Shown here piece by piece: positions 1 through 7,470 of a DNA stretch of 11,678 nucleotides (its first letter is position 1; the number at the start of each line of letters is the position of its first letter). Position numbers and translations under genes: made by a program. The DNA is taken from positions 1 through 11,678 of the forward strand of contig CAZWGB010000042.1 of NCBI GenBank assembly GCA_964633465.1. Reading direction: 5' to 3'. This DNA is from DTSX01 sp964633465. Lineage in GTDB: Bacteria; Pseudomonadota; Gammaproteobacteria; Steroidobacterales; UBA11654. The notes below the pieces were generated by a model. The model worked only from the letters and a program-made list of their open reading frames with translations, did not search any database and was not told the origin of the DNA.

Positions 1-1162
1 CACTCCAAAATACGTCCAACCAATGAATCTCTGTCGGCAACTCGCTAATAAAATAGATTTCTGCCTGGTAAAAAGTTACCCCAAGAATCGACTCTAAAGA
101 ATGGACAATCCCTGACAATTGTCCAGTTATTAATATGCCAAATCCTATCCCTAAAATAGAGCCAATCAATCCAAGTAAGAGACCTATGGAGAGGAAGATT
201 TTGAAAATGCCTATATGATCAACACCCAGACCTCTCATCACGGCTATAGATGATTTTTTCTGCCTGATTAGCATAACTAGGGTAGAGACGATATTAAATG
301 ACGAAACAGCCAAAATCAGAAACAAAACCATAAAAATAATGGTTTTAGTAAGTTCCAAAGATCTAAAAAAATTGGGATTTTGCACAGTCCAATCAGTGAC
401 TGTAAATCCTCCGCCAGATCTTATTGCAATTCTTCTAACCATTTCTCTAGATTGTTTGGGGTCAAAAAAATCAATTTCCATACCTGATATCTTCCCTGGC
501 ATTTGCAATAAGATTTGTGCATCTTCAAGATTGGCAAATGCAAGATTCCGATCAAACTCATACACACCTGCTTCAAAAAAACCTACAACGTTGAATCGTT
601 TTAATCTTGGAATGGCACCCATAGTGCTAATCAGTGAATTAGGGATCATCACTGTGACTGAGTCGCCTAGAGATAATTTTAGATCATCAGCAAGACCTTT
701 GCCTAAAATAATATTAAAACTACCTTTGCTCATTGAATTTAATTGTCCCTGAACCATCAATTCTTCAAGTTTTTGTGCTGAACCGGACTCTTGAGGGTCA
801 ATGCCTTTGAATTTTATGCCAGATACTTCTTTGGAACTTAAAAGGAGTGCTTCGGTTGAAACAAAAGCAGAAAATGATTTTACCTCTTTATCTGAAGTCA
901 GTAGGGCTTGCAAAGCATCCCTATTCTCCAGACTCTTATCAAGTCCCATAATTTTTGCATGCGGTAAAATGTCCAGCATTCTATTTTTAATTTCTGACTG
1001 AAAACCATTCATTACAGACATAACGGTCACAATAGCAGCTACCCCTATAGCAATACCCAGGACACTAAAGGTAGAAATGAATGACATAGTCATGGTTCCT
1101 GTCTTTGCTTTGAGAAAAGCAAAGAGAGTTCTTAATTCGTAACTTTTTCTTGAAAAAAACAA
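1..1162 (-). CDS. LolC/LolE-family lipoprotein-releasing ABC transporter permease (LolE-like), C-terminus cut by window edge
   Basis: Inner-membrane permease of the Lol system, which extracts outer-membrane lipoproteins from the inner membrane and hands them to LolA. I translated 387 codons on the minus strand with no frameshift; roughly 25 C-terminal residues should lie beyond base 1. The layout is typical: a first membrane helix followed by VMSVMNGF, a large periplasmic domain (IILGKGLADDLKL, then VMIPNS), a second helix with FNIVSTLVM, a cytoplasmic coupling segment, a third helix, and the family signature YFISELPTEIHWLDVF near the end. FNIVSTLVM and the last signature are closer to E. coli LolE than LolC, but other parts look LolC-like, so no symbol is assigned. 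The start chosen is TTG at 1162, because AAAGGA sits 7 nt upstream and the extra N-terminus (FFSRKSYELRTLFAFLKAK) matches the short cytoplasmic lead of the family. ATG at 1093 is the alternative. It begins 4 nt after the stop of the preceding permease gene. Confidence 0.9.
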   Translation of the reverse strand, partial: MFFSRKSYELRTLFAFLKAKTGTMTMSFISTFSVLGIAIGVAAIVTVMSVMNGFQSEIKNRMLDILPHAKIMGLDKSLENRDALQALLTSDKEVKSFSAFVSTEALLLSSKEVSGIKFKGIDPQESGSAQKLEELMVQGQLNSMSKGSFNIILGKGLADDLKLSLGDSVTVMIPNSLISTMGAIPRLKRFNVVGFFEAGVYEFDRNLAFANLEDAQILLQMPGKISGMEIDFFDPKQSREMVRRIAIRSGGGFTVTDWTVQNPNFFRSLELTKTIIFMVLFLILAVSSFNIVSTLVMLIRQKKSSIAVMRGLGVDHIGIFKIFLSIGLLLGLIGSILGIGFGILITGQLSGIVHSLESILGVTFYQAEIYFISELPTEIHWLDVFWS

Positions 1163-1166
1163 CTTA

Positions 1167-2396
1167 CTATCCTTTATGCATCCTTAGTATTTCTGCAGGA
1201 TTTTCCCTTGAAGCTCTGATTGAAGGATAAAGGCAAGCAACAACGCTCACAGTTAAGGCGCCAAGGCAGATTAAGACTACATCAGTGTACCTCAATATAT
1301 AAGGCATTGAAGTGATGTAATACAAGCCGGCTGGCAAAAACTCAAAGCCAAAGAGATACCTTATTATCCATTCAAAACTGTCTAAATTCATCAAAACTGA
1401 GATGCCAAACAATACCCCAAAAAGAATGCCTAGCAGAACACTAAGCAGACCCTGAATGAAGAAAATATGAGTGAGGTCTTTTGAAGTAAATCCTATACTT
1501 TTCAAAATAGCAATATCTCTCTTTTTATCGTCTACTGACATTGAGAGCATCACAATTACATTGAATGTAGCTATTAAAACAATCATGAATAAGAGCACGC
1601 TCATAATGATTTTCTCAATGACGATAGCATCAAATAACGCCTTATTCTCTTTTGACCAGTCAGTAACAGTAAATTCAAGCCCAATAAATTTCTTGAGCGA
1701 ATTTTCAATTTTTTTAACCATAGTTTTGGCCTGGTAAACATTGTCAAGCTCGACAGCTACGCCATTGACTGCATTTCCCAAACCCAGCAATGAGGATGCA
1801 TCCTCTTGGTGCATCAAAACTTGTGTTGAATCGTATCTTTGCAGACCAAATTCAACTATTTTTTTGACGTTAAAATATTGGTTATCTGGGAAACTGATTT
1901 TACCCTGGAGACTTATCCTTGGAACAGTCAGTAATACTCTGTCCCCTGCCTTAAGATTTAATTGTAGAGCCAGACCTCTGCCCAGTATGAGTTCACCATT
2001 TGATAAATCCACAAGCTGTATTCCAAAGAAAATTTTATCGGCCGGATTGATGCCCAAAATCTCTACGCCTGTTGATTCTTCACCGGTTTTGCTAATAATT
2101 CCTTTTGCCTCGACAAAGGCTATGGTGTGTTCAATCTCAGAAAATTGCTCAAGTTCGTTGGCAACACTTTGCCATTGACTAATTGGTTGATCTGATTGGA
2201 TGGTGATATGTGAACTAAGCCTGATCACTCGATCTTCAATCTCAGCCTCAAATCCATTCATAACAGAGAGCACCACTATCAGAGATGAAACACCCAGAGC
2301 GATAGCCAAAGTTGATATAAAAGTCACAATGGAAATAAATTGGCTTTGCTCTCTGGAAAAGAGTTGTCGGTAGGCAATAAATAATTTTTTAGTCAA
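1167..2396 (-). CDS. LolC/LolE-family lipoprotein-releasing ABC transporter permease
   Basis: Complete 409-residue permease, the usual length for LolC (399 in E. coli) and LolE (414). Visible membrane segments lie at about residues 21-46, 261-287, 311-337 and 371-391. The first helix runs into VVLSVMNGFE, the family hallmark, and a periplasmic domain fills residues 50-255. After the second helix, DDKKRDIAILKSIG is the cytoplasmic coupling region that meets the ATPase. FLPAGLYYITSMP (353-365) and the C-terminal PSIRASRENPAEILR (391-405) are also characteristic. The start is TTG at 2396, preceded by AGAGG about 10 nt upstream; the next in-frame ATG would remove the first helix. It is the first gene of a minus-strand operon, with the second permease starting 4 nt after its stop. 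The LolD ATPase that should energise it is not in the window. LolC versus LolE cannot be decided from sequence alone. Confidence 0.92.
   Translation of the reverse strand: MTKKLFIAYRQLFSREQSQFISIVTFISTLAIALGVSSLIVVLSVMNGFEAEIEDRVIRLSSHITIQSDQPISQWQSVANELEQFSEIEHTIAFVEAKGIISKTGEESTGVEILGINPADKIFFGIQLVDLSNGELILGRGLALQLNLKAGDRVLLTVPRISLQGKISFPDNQYFNVKKIVEFGLQRYDSTQVLMHQEDASSLLGLGNAVNGVAVELDNVYQAKTMVKKIENSLKKFIGLEFTVTDWSKENKALFDAIVIEKIIMSVLLFMIVLIATFNVIVMLSMSVDDKKRDIAILKSIGFTSKDLTHIFFIQGLLSVLLGILFGVLFGISVLMNLDSFEWIIRYLFGFEFLPAGLYYITSMPYILRYTDVVLICLGALTVSVVACLYPSIRASRENPAEILRMHKG
1170..1175 (-). promoter_or_regulatory. Ribosome binding site AAAGGA for the downstream permease
   Basis: On the minus strand AAAGGA lies within the last codons of the upstream permease gene, 7 nt before the TTG at 1162. 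It is the main argument for a TTG start there rather than ATG at 1093, whose AGGAA is only 2-3 nt away. The position implies coupled translation of the two permeases. Confidence 0.6.
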
Positions 2397-2514
2397 GGTT
2401 TAATAACCTCTGTTTATTTAGTAATAAATATCATAAGGATAATCTGCTTAAACACGAAGAAAAAAAAAGCAAATATATGAAATAATACAAATCTTTCGCT
2501 TGTGCTCCTTGGGT
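2397..2514. promoter_or_regulatory. Divergent intergenic region between the lol permease operon and mfd
   Basis: This 118-bp gap must hold the promoters of both the leftward permease operon and rightward mfd. It is very AT-rich, with an A-tract around 2459-2468. I found no pair of -35/-10 hexamers with good match and spacing on either strand: GATAAT at 2438-2443 and TAATAC at 2483-2488 are the best plus-strand -10-like words, but neither has a convincing -35. Two small inverted repeats sit next to the permease start: GGTT/AACC (2397-2408) and TTTATT/AATAAA (2413-2428), each with a 4-nt loop. Confidence 0.4.
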
Positions 2515-5500
2515 ATGAATAAACAAGACCAAAACATTATATTTGACCATTCAAATGTTGATTCCAGTGTCAACCATTACGGACAACTCTATGGTTCTGC
2601 AATCAATCTAGTCCTTGCCGAAAGAATTGATAACGATCGGGGCTTAAAAATTGTCATAGTACCAGAAATCAATTTTGCAGAGACGCTTTGTAATGAGCTC
2701 AAGTATTTTACCAAAACAGATCTTTCCATCGAACTGCTTCCAGATTTAGAAGTCCTGCCTTACGATGCTTCCTCACCCAGCAATCAAGTGATTGCTAACC
2801 GATCTGAAATACTATTTCAACTGCTGAAAGGAAATATTGATGTATTGGTATTGAGTGCAGCCAATCTTCTATGGAAGCTACCACCACGAAAATATTTTGA
2901 GGAGGAAAGTTTTACCCTCAATGTTGGAGATTTATTTTCAATGCAAAAAATTGGGGATAAATTGCGAAAAAATGGATATGAGAGAGTTTCAACTGTTTTT
3001 AAACCAGGAGAATTTTGTATTAGAGGCTCCTTAATCGATTTATTCTCACCCTTGTATAAAAATCCCATCAGAATAGATTTTGATGACGAAAAAATTCATT
3101 TGATCAAACTCTTTGATATTGATTCTCAGCTCACTTTGAGCACAACCAATTCAACAACAATCATACCTTCGGAACATTATCCAAAAAGTTCTGTGGCTTT
3201 TGATTTTTTCAAAACAAACATGAGAAATACTTTTGTTGGCAACCAGATGGAATGGCCTCTTTATAATTTCATCGAAACATACGCAGAATCTCATGGTGTA
3301 TATAACTATTTACCTTTGTTTTTTGAATCCATGTCCTCAATCTGGGATTACTGCAAAACCTCTGAACTCTTTTGTGTAGGTGACATTCAAACTCCTATAA
3401 AAAACTATCAAAAACTGATCAACCAAAGATTTATTAATGAAAATGATTTGGGACAACCAAATCTTAAACCAAGCGAGTTATTTTTTGATGCTACTCAACA
3501 GATTAAGAAGATAGACAAAATGAATCCAATCAATTTACAGCAGCAAAAATGTTGGAAGTCACACAAGCATAAGGCTATCAATTTTGATACAAGTCCCTTG
3601 GAGCCTTTAAATGCATTTAAAACTTCTTCAATGGATAGAATCATTAACAATTTATTTGAAACATCTACTAATAAAATATTACTATCAGCCGGAAGTAAAA
3701 ATCGTAAAGTTTTTATTGAAAATCAACTTAGGGAACATTCAATTGCGGTGAGACAGGTTTCCAGCTGGAACGAATTTCTTGAAAGGAGATCCGGTGTTTT
3801 TATTACTGAGCAGCCTATTAGCGAAAGTTTCATCACAGCCGCATCTGGGATTGCAGTTTTTGGTGAAATGGAACTCTTTGGAAGACGTTCCAGAACCAGA
3901 AAATATCGAGGCTCTGTTGGTAAAGACCCAGAGTCAATAATACGAGATCTAAAAGACCTACAAGTCGACTCCCTTGTTGTTCATGGTGAACATGGGATTG
4001 GCAAGTACAAAGGCTTGTCCGTGATGATGATTGACGATATTAGCTCTGAGTTTTTAACCATTGAATATGCTTTAGGTGACTTACTGCATGTTCCAGTTAC
4101 TTTGATGGAACAGGTCTCAAGATTCATAGGTCAAAGCTCAGACGCAAGCATACTGAGTCATTTGGGAAGCGATCAATGGAAAAAGCTCTGTAAAAAGACA
4201 AAAAAGCAAGCATACGATGTTGCTGCAGAGTTACTTGAAATATATGCAAACAGAGCAATCGCCGTTGGGAAAAGCCAAGTTGCAAATCAAAAGGATTACG
4301 AAAATTTTTGTAATGGGTTTGAATACGTTTTAACTCGAGATCAAGCCAAAGCAACAGAGGATGTTCTCGACGACATGGCAGCGTCAAAATCCATGGATCG
4401 ATTGGTTTGTGGTGATGTTGGTTTTGGAAAAACAGAAGTCGCATTGAGAGCGGCTTTCACTAGCGCAATCAATGGATTTCAAGTCGCTCTTCTGGTCCCA
4501 ACAACCATCCTTGCTCAACAACATTTTGAAACATTCAACGAACGATTTTCAGAGTGGCCCATCGCCATCAATATGCTTTCCAGACTCCAAACTTCGACAA
4601 AGAATAACCAAGTCAGAGAAGACATTGAAAAAGGGAAAGCAGATATCATTATCGGTACACATGCGCTGTTGTCAGACAAAGTTGTATACAAAAACTTAGG
4701 TTTGGTGATTGTTGATGAGGAACACCGTTTTGGAGTTCGCCACAAAGAAAAACTTAAAGCCTTGAGAAAAGACGTGGATTATCTTGCGCTCACAGCTACA
4801 CCCATTCCTAGAACTTTGAATATGGCCATAGGTGAGTTGAAAGATATCTCAATGATTTCCACAGCACCAGAAAGCCGAATTCCAGTCAAGACGTATATCA
4901 GTCAGTGGAATAAAAGTCTCATTCGTGAAGCCTGCCAAAGAGAAATCAGTCGCGGTGGACAAATCCTTTTTGTTCACAATCGCATAGATGACATTGAAAA
5001 TATGGCTGAGATAATTAGACAAATTATGCCTCGTATTTCACTTGAGATAGCCCACGGAAGGATGAAGGAGAGATCATTGGAGAGAGTCATGATGAAATTC
5101 TATAACAATGAATACGATCTGTTGTTGGCTACTTCAATCATTGAGAGTGGCTTGGATATACCGAATGCAAACACTATTATAATAAATAGAGCAGAACGCT
5201 TTGGTCTAGCACAACTACATCAACTCAGGGGTCGTGTTGGTCGATCTGAAAGACAATCCTATGCCTATTTGATGATTCCATCAAAACAAACATTGACCAA
5301 TGAAGGCAAGCAAAGGCTTGAGGCTATAGAAGCGATTGAAGATTTAGGTGTGGGTTTCATTTTAGCAACTCATGATCTTGAAATTAGAGGCGCTGGAGAA
5401 ATTTTAGGTGATGAACAAAGCGGTCAGATTCAGAAAATTGGCTTCAGCCTATACAAGGACATGCTCAACCAAGCGATTGACTCTTTGAGAGACGAGCCTA

Positions 5501-5964
5501 AAGTGATATCAAGTATTGTCTCCAGTGACATCAACTTGAATATCCCAGCTTTGATCCCAGAAAATTATATGCCTGATGTTAATCTGAGACTGACGATGTA
5601 TAAAAGAATATCCAGCATAAAATCAAAGAACGAAATTAAGGATATTGAGAGTGAGTTAATTGACCGTTTTGGAGAACTTCCAGAGCAAACAACAAACTTA
5701 CTTCTGATGGCTCATTTAAGAAATCAAGCAAATACTTTGGGAATCAAAAAAATAAGAATGGACAGAAGGTATGGTCGGTTATATTTTGATAAATCAACAT
5801 CCATAAAAGCCCAAAATATCATTGATTTGATTAAACATGAACCCGATGTTTTCAAGATGTACCCGGATCAATCACTTGGTTTTAAGGGAGATTTTCCCCT
5901 CGTTTTAGACCGTATAAACCAAATAAATACTATACTAGGCCATCTAGTAGGCGATTTAGCTTAA
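2515..5964 (+). CDS. mfd: Transcription-repair coupling factor Mfd
   Basis: Cytoplasmic ATP-driven translocase that displaces RNA polymerase stalled at DNA lesions and recruits UvrA for nucleotide excision repair. The 1149 residues match E. coli Mfd (1148). In order: N-terminal UvrB-homology module; RNA-polymerase-interacting CarD-like domain at about 475-545 (VVHGEHGIGKYKG from V488); RecG-like helicase core with Walker A GDVGFGKT (633-640, Lys639), DEEH (734-737), TATPIPRTLN (760-769), and HQLRGRVGRS (902-911); and the C-terminal TRCF domain from about 990, with MPDVNLRLTMYKR. The chosen start is ATG 2515; an in-frame TTG at 2500 would add five residues. Neither has a purine-rich ribosome site, and CTCCTT lies just upstream of the ATG. 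The gene stands alone, diverges from the lol permeases, and its last 35 bp overlap the 3' end of nagZ on the other strand. All helicase motifs look intact. Confidence 0.97.
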   Translation: MNKQDQNIIFDHSNVDSSVNHYGQLYGSAINLVLAERIDNDRGLKIVIVPEINFAETLCNELKYFTKTDLSIELLPDLEVLPYDASSPSNQVIANRSEILFQLLKGNIDVLVLSAANLLWKLPPRKYFEEESFTLNVGDLFSMQKIGDKLRKNGYERVSTVFKPGEFCIRGSLIDLFSPLYKNPIRIDFDDEKIHLIKLFDIDSQLTLSTTNSTTIIPSEHYPKSSVAFDFFKTNMRNTFVGNQMEWPLYNFIETYAESHGVYNYLPLFFESMSSIWDYCKTSELFCVGDIQTPIKNYQKLINQRFINENDLGQPNLKPSELFFDATQQIKKIDKMNPINLQQQKCWKSHKHKAINFDTSPLEPLNAFKTSSMDRIINNLFETSTNKILLSAGSKNRKVFIENQLREHSIAVRQVSSWNEFLERRSGVFITEQPISESFITAASGIAVFGEMELFGRRSRTRKYRGSVGKDPESIIRDLKDLQVDSLVVHGEHGIGKYKGLSVMMIDDISSEFLTIEYALGDLLHVPVTLMEQVSRFIGQSSDASILSHLGSDQWKKLCKKTKKQAYDVAAELLEIYANRAIAVGKSQVANQKDYENFCNGFEYVLTRDQAKATEDVLDDMAASKSMDRLVCGDVGFGKTEVALRAAFTSAINGFQVALLVPTTILAQQHFETFNERFSEWPIAINMLSRLQTSTKNNQVREDIEKGKADIIIGTHALLSDKVVYKNLGLVIVDEEHRFGVRHKEKLKALRKDVDYLALTATPIPRTLNMAIGELKDISMISTAPESRIPVKTYISQWNKSLIREACQREISRGGQILFVHNRIDDIENMAEIIRQIMPRISLEIAHGRMKERSLERVMMKFYNNEYDLLLATSIIESGLDIPNANTIIINRAERFGLAQLHQLRGRVGRSERQSYAYLMIPSKQTLTNEGKQRLEAIEAIEDLGVGFILATHDLEIRGAGEILGDEQSGQIQKIGFSLYKDMLNQAIDSLRDEPKVISSIVSSDINLNIPALIPENYMPDVNLRLTMYKRISSIKSKNEIKDIESELIDRFGELPEQTTNLLLMAHLRNQANTLGIKKIRMDRRYGRLYFDKSTSIKAQNIIDLIKHEPDVFKMYPDQSLGFKGDFPLVLDRINQINTILGHLVGDLA

Positions 5965-6952
5965 TTTTTATTTTTTGCAGATAATTTGATTGTCTCTGCA
6001 CTGGATCAGAAGGCATCAAATATTGAATTTTACGCTCAAGGTTCGCAAACTGATCTTTTGAAAAATACAATTCTGATAAACACTCATGAACAGTTTCAGC
6101 GGAATTACAGATTAAAACAATATCGCAACCAGCAGCTAAGGACATGAGAGTTTTTTTTGGTGTCGAGATTATGAAATCAGTCCCCTTCATCATCAGATCA
6201 TCAGAAAAAATAACACCATTGAAGTGGAGTTTTTTCCGTAAGCAATCCTGTAGCCAATAGTGAGAAAAGGTAGCAATCTGATCATCTATTGATGGGTAAC
6301 GAACATGGGCAGTCATAATTCCAGATAAACCTCTTTTTATTAGTGTTTTATAGGGCTGTAAATCATCAACAATTGTCTTCTTTGCACGATTATCGACAGG
6401 AGTTTTCCTATGTGAATCCTCGCTAACACCTCCGTGGCCAGGAAAATGTTTGGCGACGCAGTGCATTCCTGCTTTTTGCATTCCGTGATAAAAATGCTCG
6501 CTGAGGCAATCGACTACTTTTGGATCATAATGAAAGGAGCGACTTCCAATTATTGCTGAAACTCCGTGATCAATGTCCAAAACAGGAGCAAAACTGAAAT
6601 CAATTCCTACTCCAGCGAGTTCAAGACCCATAATCTCTGCTGTAATGTAAGTTGCCTGCATGCCTTCTTCACTTGATTGATCGTATAAGTGACCCAGAGA
6701 CCGCATTGAAGGGATTGGATAAAAACCATTCATAAAACGCTGAACCCTGCCTCCTTCCTGGTCAACAGAAACTAACAGATTAGGATATTTTAATGACTTG
6801 ATTGACTTGATCAGCAATCTCAATTGATCTTTGTTTTCGTAGTTACGTGAAAATAAAACTACGCCACCAACAAGATCATGAGATAAGATTTTCTTATCTT
6901 CTGTTGTAAGTTCTTTACCCTCAACTGAGACAAATATAGGACCTAAAGGCAT
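5930..6952 (-). CDS. nagZ: Beta-N-acetylhexosaminidase NagZ (GH3), peptidoglycan recycling
   Basis: Cytosolic glycoside hydrolase family 3 enzyme that removes GlcNAc from GlcNAc-1,6-anhydroMurNAc-peptides imported during cell-wall recycling. At 340 residues it matches E. coli NagZ (341). It is a single TIM-barrel form without the second GH3 domain or a signal peptide. Key motifs are SVDQEGGRVQRF (62-73), the family signature KHFPGHG (168-174), the DSH triad at 179-181 whose His181 is the expected acid/base, TAHVRYP (214-220), and FSDDL (249-253), where Asp251 is the expected nucleophile by alignment with GH3. The ATG at 6952 has no clear Shine-Dalgarno and lies 17 nt after the stop of the YkuD gene, so it is probably the last gene of the pdxJ operon. 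In species with inducible AmpC, the NagZ product signals to AmpR; neither is visible here. Its final codons overlap mfd tail to tail. Confidence 0.97.
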   Translation of the reverse strand: MPLGPIFVSVEGKELTTEDKKILSHDLVGGVVLFSRNYENKDQLRLLIKSIKSLKYPNLLVSVDQEGGRVQRFMNGFYPIPSMRSLGHLYDQSSEEGMQATYITAEIMGLELAGVGIDFSFAPVLDIDHGVSAIIGSRSFHYDPKVVDCLSEHFYHGMQKAGMHCVAKHFPGHGGVSEDSHRKTPVDNRAKKTIVDDLQPYKTLIKRGLSGIMTAHVRYPSIDDQIATFSHYWLQDCLRKKLHFNGVIFSDDLMMKGTDFIISTPKKTLMSLAAGCDIVLICNSAETVHECLSELYFSKDQFANLERKIQYLMPSDPVQRQSNYLQKIKIKLNRLLDGLV

Positions 6953-6969
6953 AGCTTAAAAAGACATCA

Positions 6970-7443
6970 TTATTCGATATTAACCAACGTGCCAACCTCA
7001 GCTGATTCAAATATTTTTTTGATATCTTCATTCCTCATGTTAATGCATCCTTTTGAATTTGGGACTCCTAAAACAGTTTCATCCGGCGTTCCATGAATGT
7101 AGATAAAGCGTTGCATGGTATCAACATTACCCAGCCTATTTCTGCCCTTTTCAATTCCACTGAGCCAAAGTATTCTGGTTAAAATCCAATCGCCTTCATT
7201 GAATCTGTGTGTCTTGTTTGAGAAAATTTCCCCTGTAGGTCTGCGCCTTTTAAAGATTGTTCCTAGCTCCTGACCTGCACCAATTTTGGCACGGATAATA
7301 TGTTTTCCTCTGGGAGTACAGAAGCTATTTTTCAGCTCCCCTGGACCGTATTTCGAGGTGGATATCAGATAGGAAAAATGATCTTTTGAGTTCACCAGCT
7401 CTAGAGTTTGAGAAGGAATGGAGATATTAATTTTTGTTGTCAT
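6970..7443 (-). CDS. YkuD-domain protein without signal peptide; probable cytosolic L,D-carboxypeptidase (annotated class: L,D-transpeptidase)
   Basis: A 157-residue protein consisting of little more than one YkuD (L,D-transpeptidase) catalytic domain. The active site is clear: IHGT with His117, then GVPNSKGCINM with the catalytic Cys133. The family motif usually has S/T-H-G-C; here Lys131 replaces that histidine. The N-terminus (MTTKINISIPSQTLELV) is polar with no hydrophobic stretch, lipobox or membrane helix, so export through Sec is not predicted, and there is no LysM or other wall-binding domain. Classic periplasmic Ldts carry a signal. Signal-less YkuD proteins exist, notably ElsL of Acinetobacter baumannii, reported as a cytoplasmic L,D-carboxypeptidase of peptidoglycan recycling. 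The position directly before nagZ (17 nt gap) supports that role by inference. The start is ATG 7443, 27 nt after the exonuclease stop; no strong ribosome site is seen. YkuD fold: near certain. Carboxypeptidase role: moderate. Confidence 0.88.
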   Translation of the reverse strand: MTTKINISIPSQTLELVNSKDHFSYLISTSKYGPGELKNSFCTPRGKHIIRAKIGAGQELGTIFKRRRPTGEIFSNKTHRFNEGDWILTRILWLSGIEKGRNRLGNVDTMQRFIYIHGTPDETVLGVPNSKGCINMRNEDIKKIFESAEVGTLVNIE

Positions 7444-7470
7444 AAATGAAACTAACCGCCAATCTATTTA

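Noticed and set aside
339..2178. Plus-strand open frames at 339-752, 801-1001, 1471-1737 and 1741-2178
   Set aside because: They lie antisense to two clearly homologous permease genes, and their translations show no recognisable domain or ribosome site.
2502..2510. Minus-strand AAGGAG upstream of the permease operon, possibly for a leader peptide
   Set aside because: No start codon lies at a proper distance; the nearest TTG opens only a very short frame, so it is probably the chance complement of CTCCTT.
4124..4745. Several frames within mfd on both strands (4124-4444, 4472-4699, 4515-4745)
   Set aside because: They are shadows of the helicase core of mfd and show no independent features.
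5885..5900. Small hairpin (GGGA/TCCC) inside mfd that might end nagZ transcription
   Set aside because: The stem is only 4 bp, lies within coding sequence, and no T-run follows it on the nagZ strand, so it does not qualify as a terminator.
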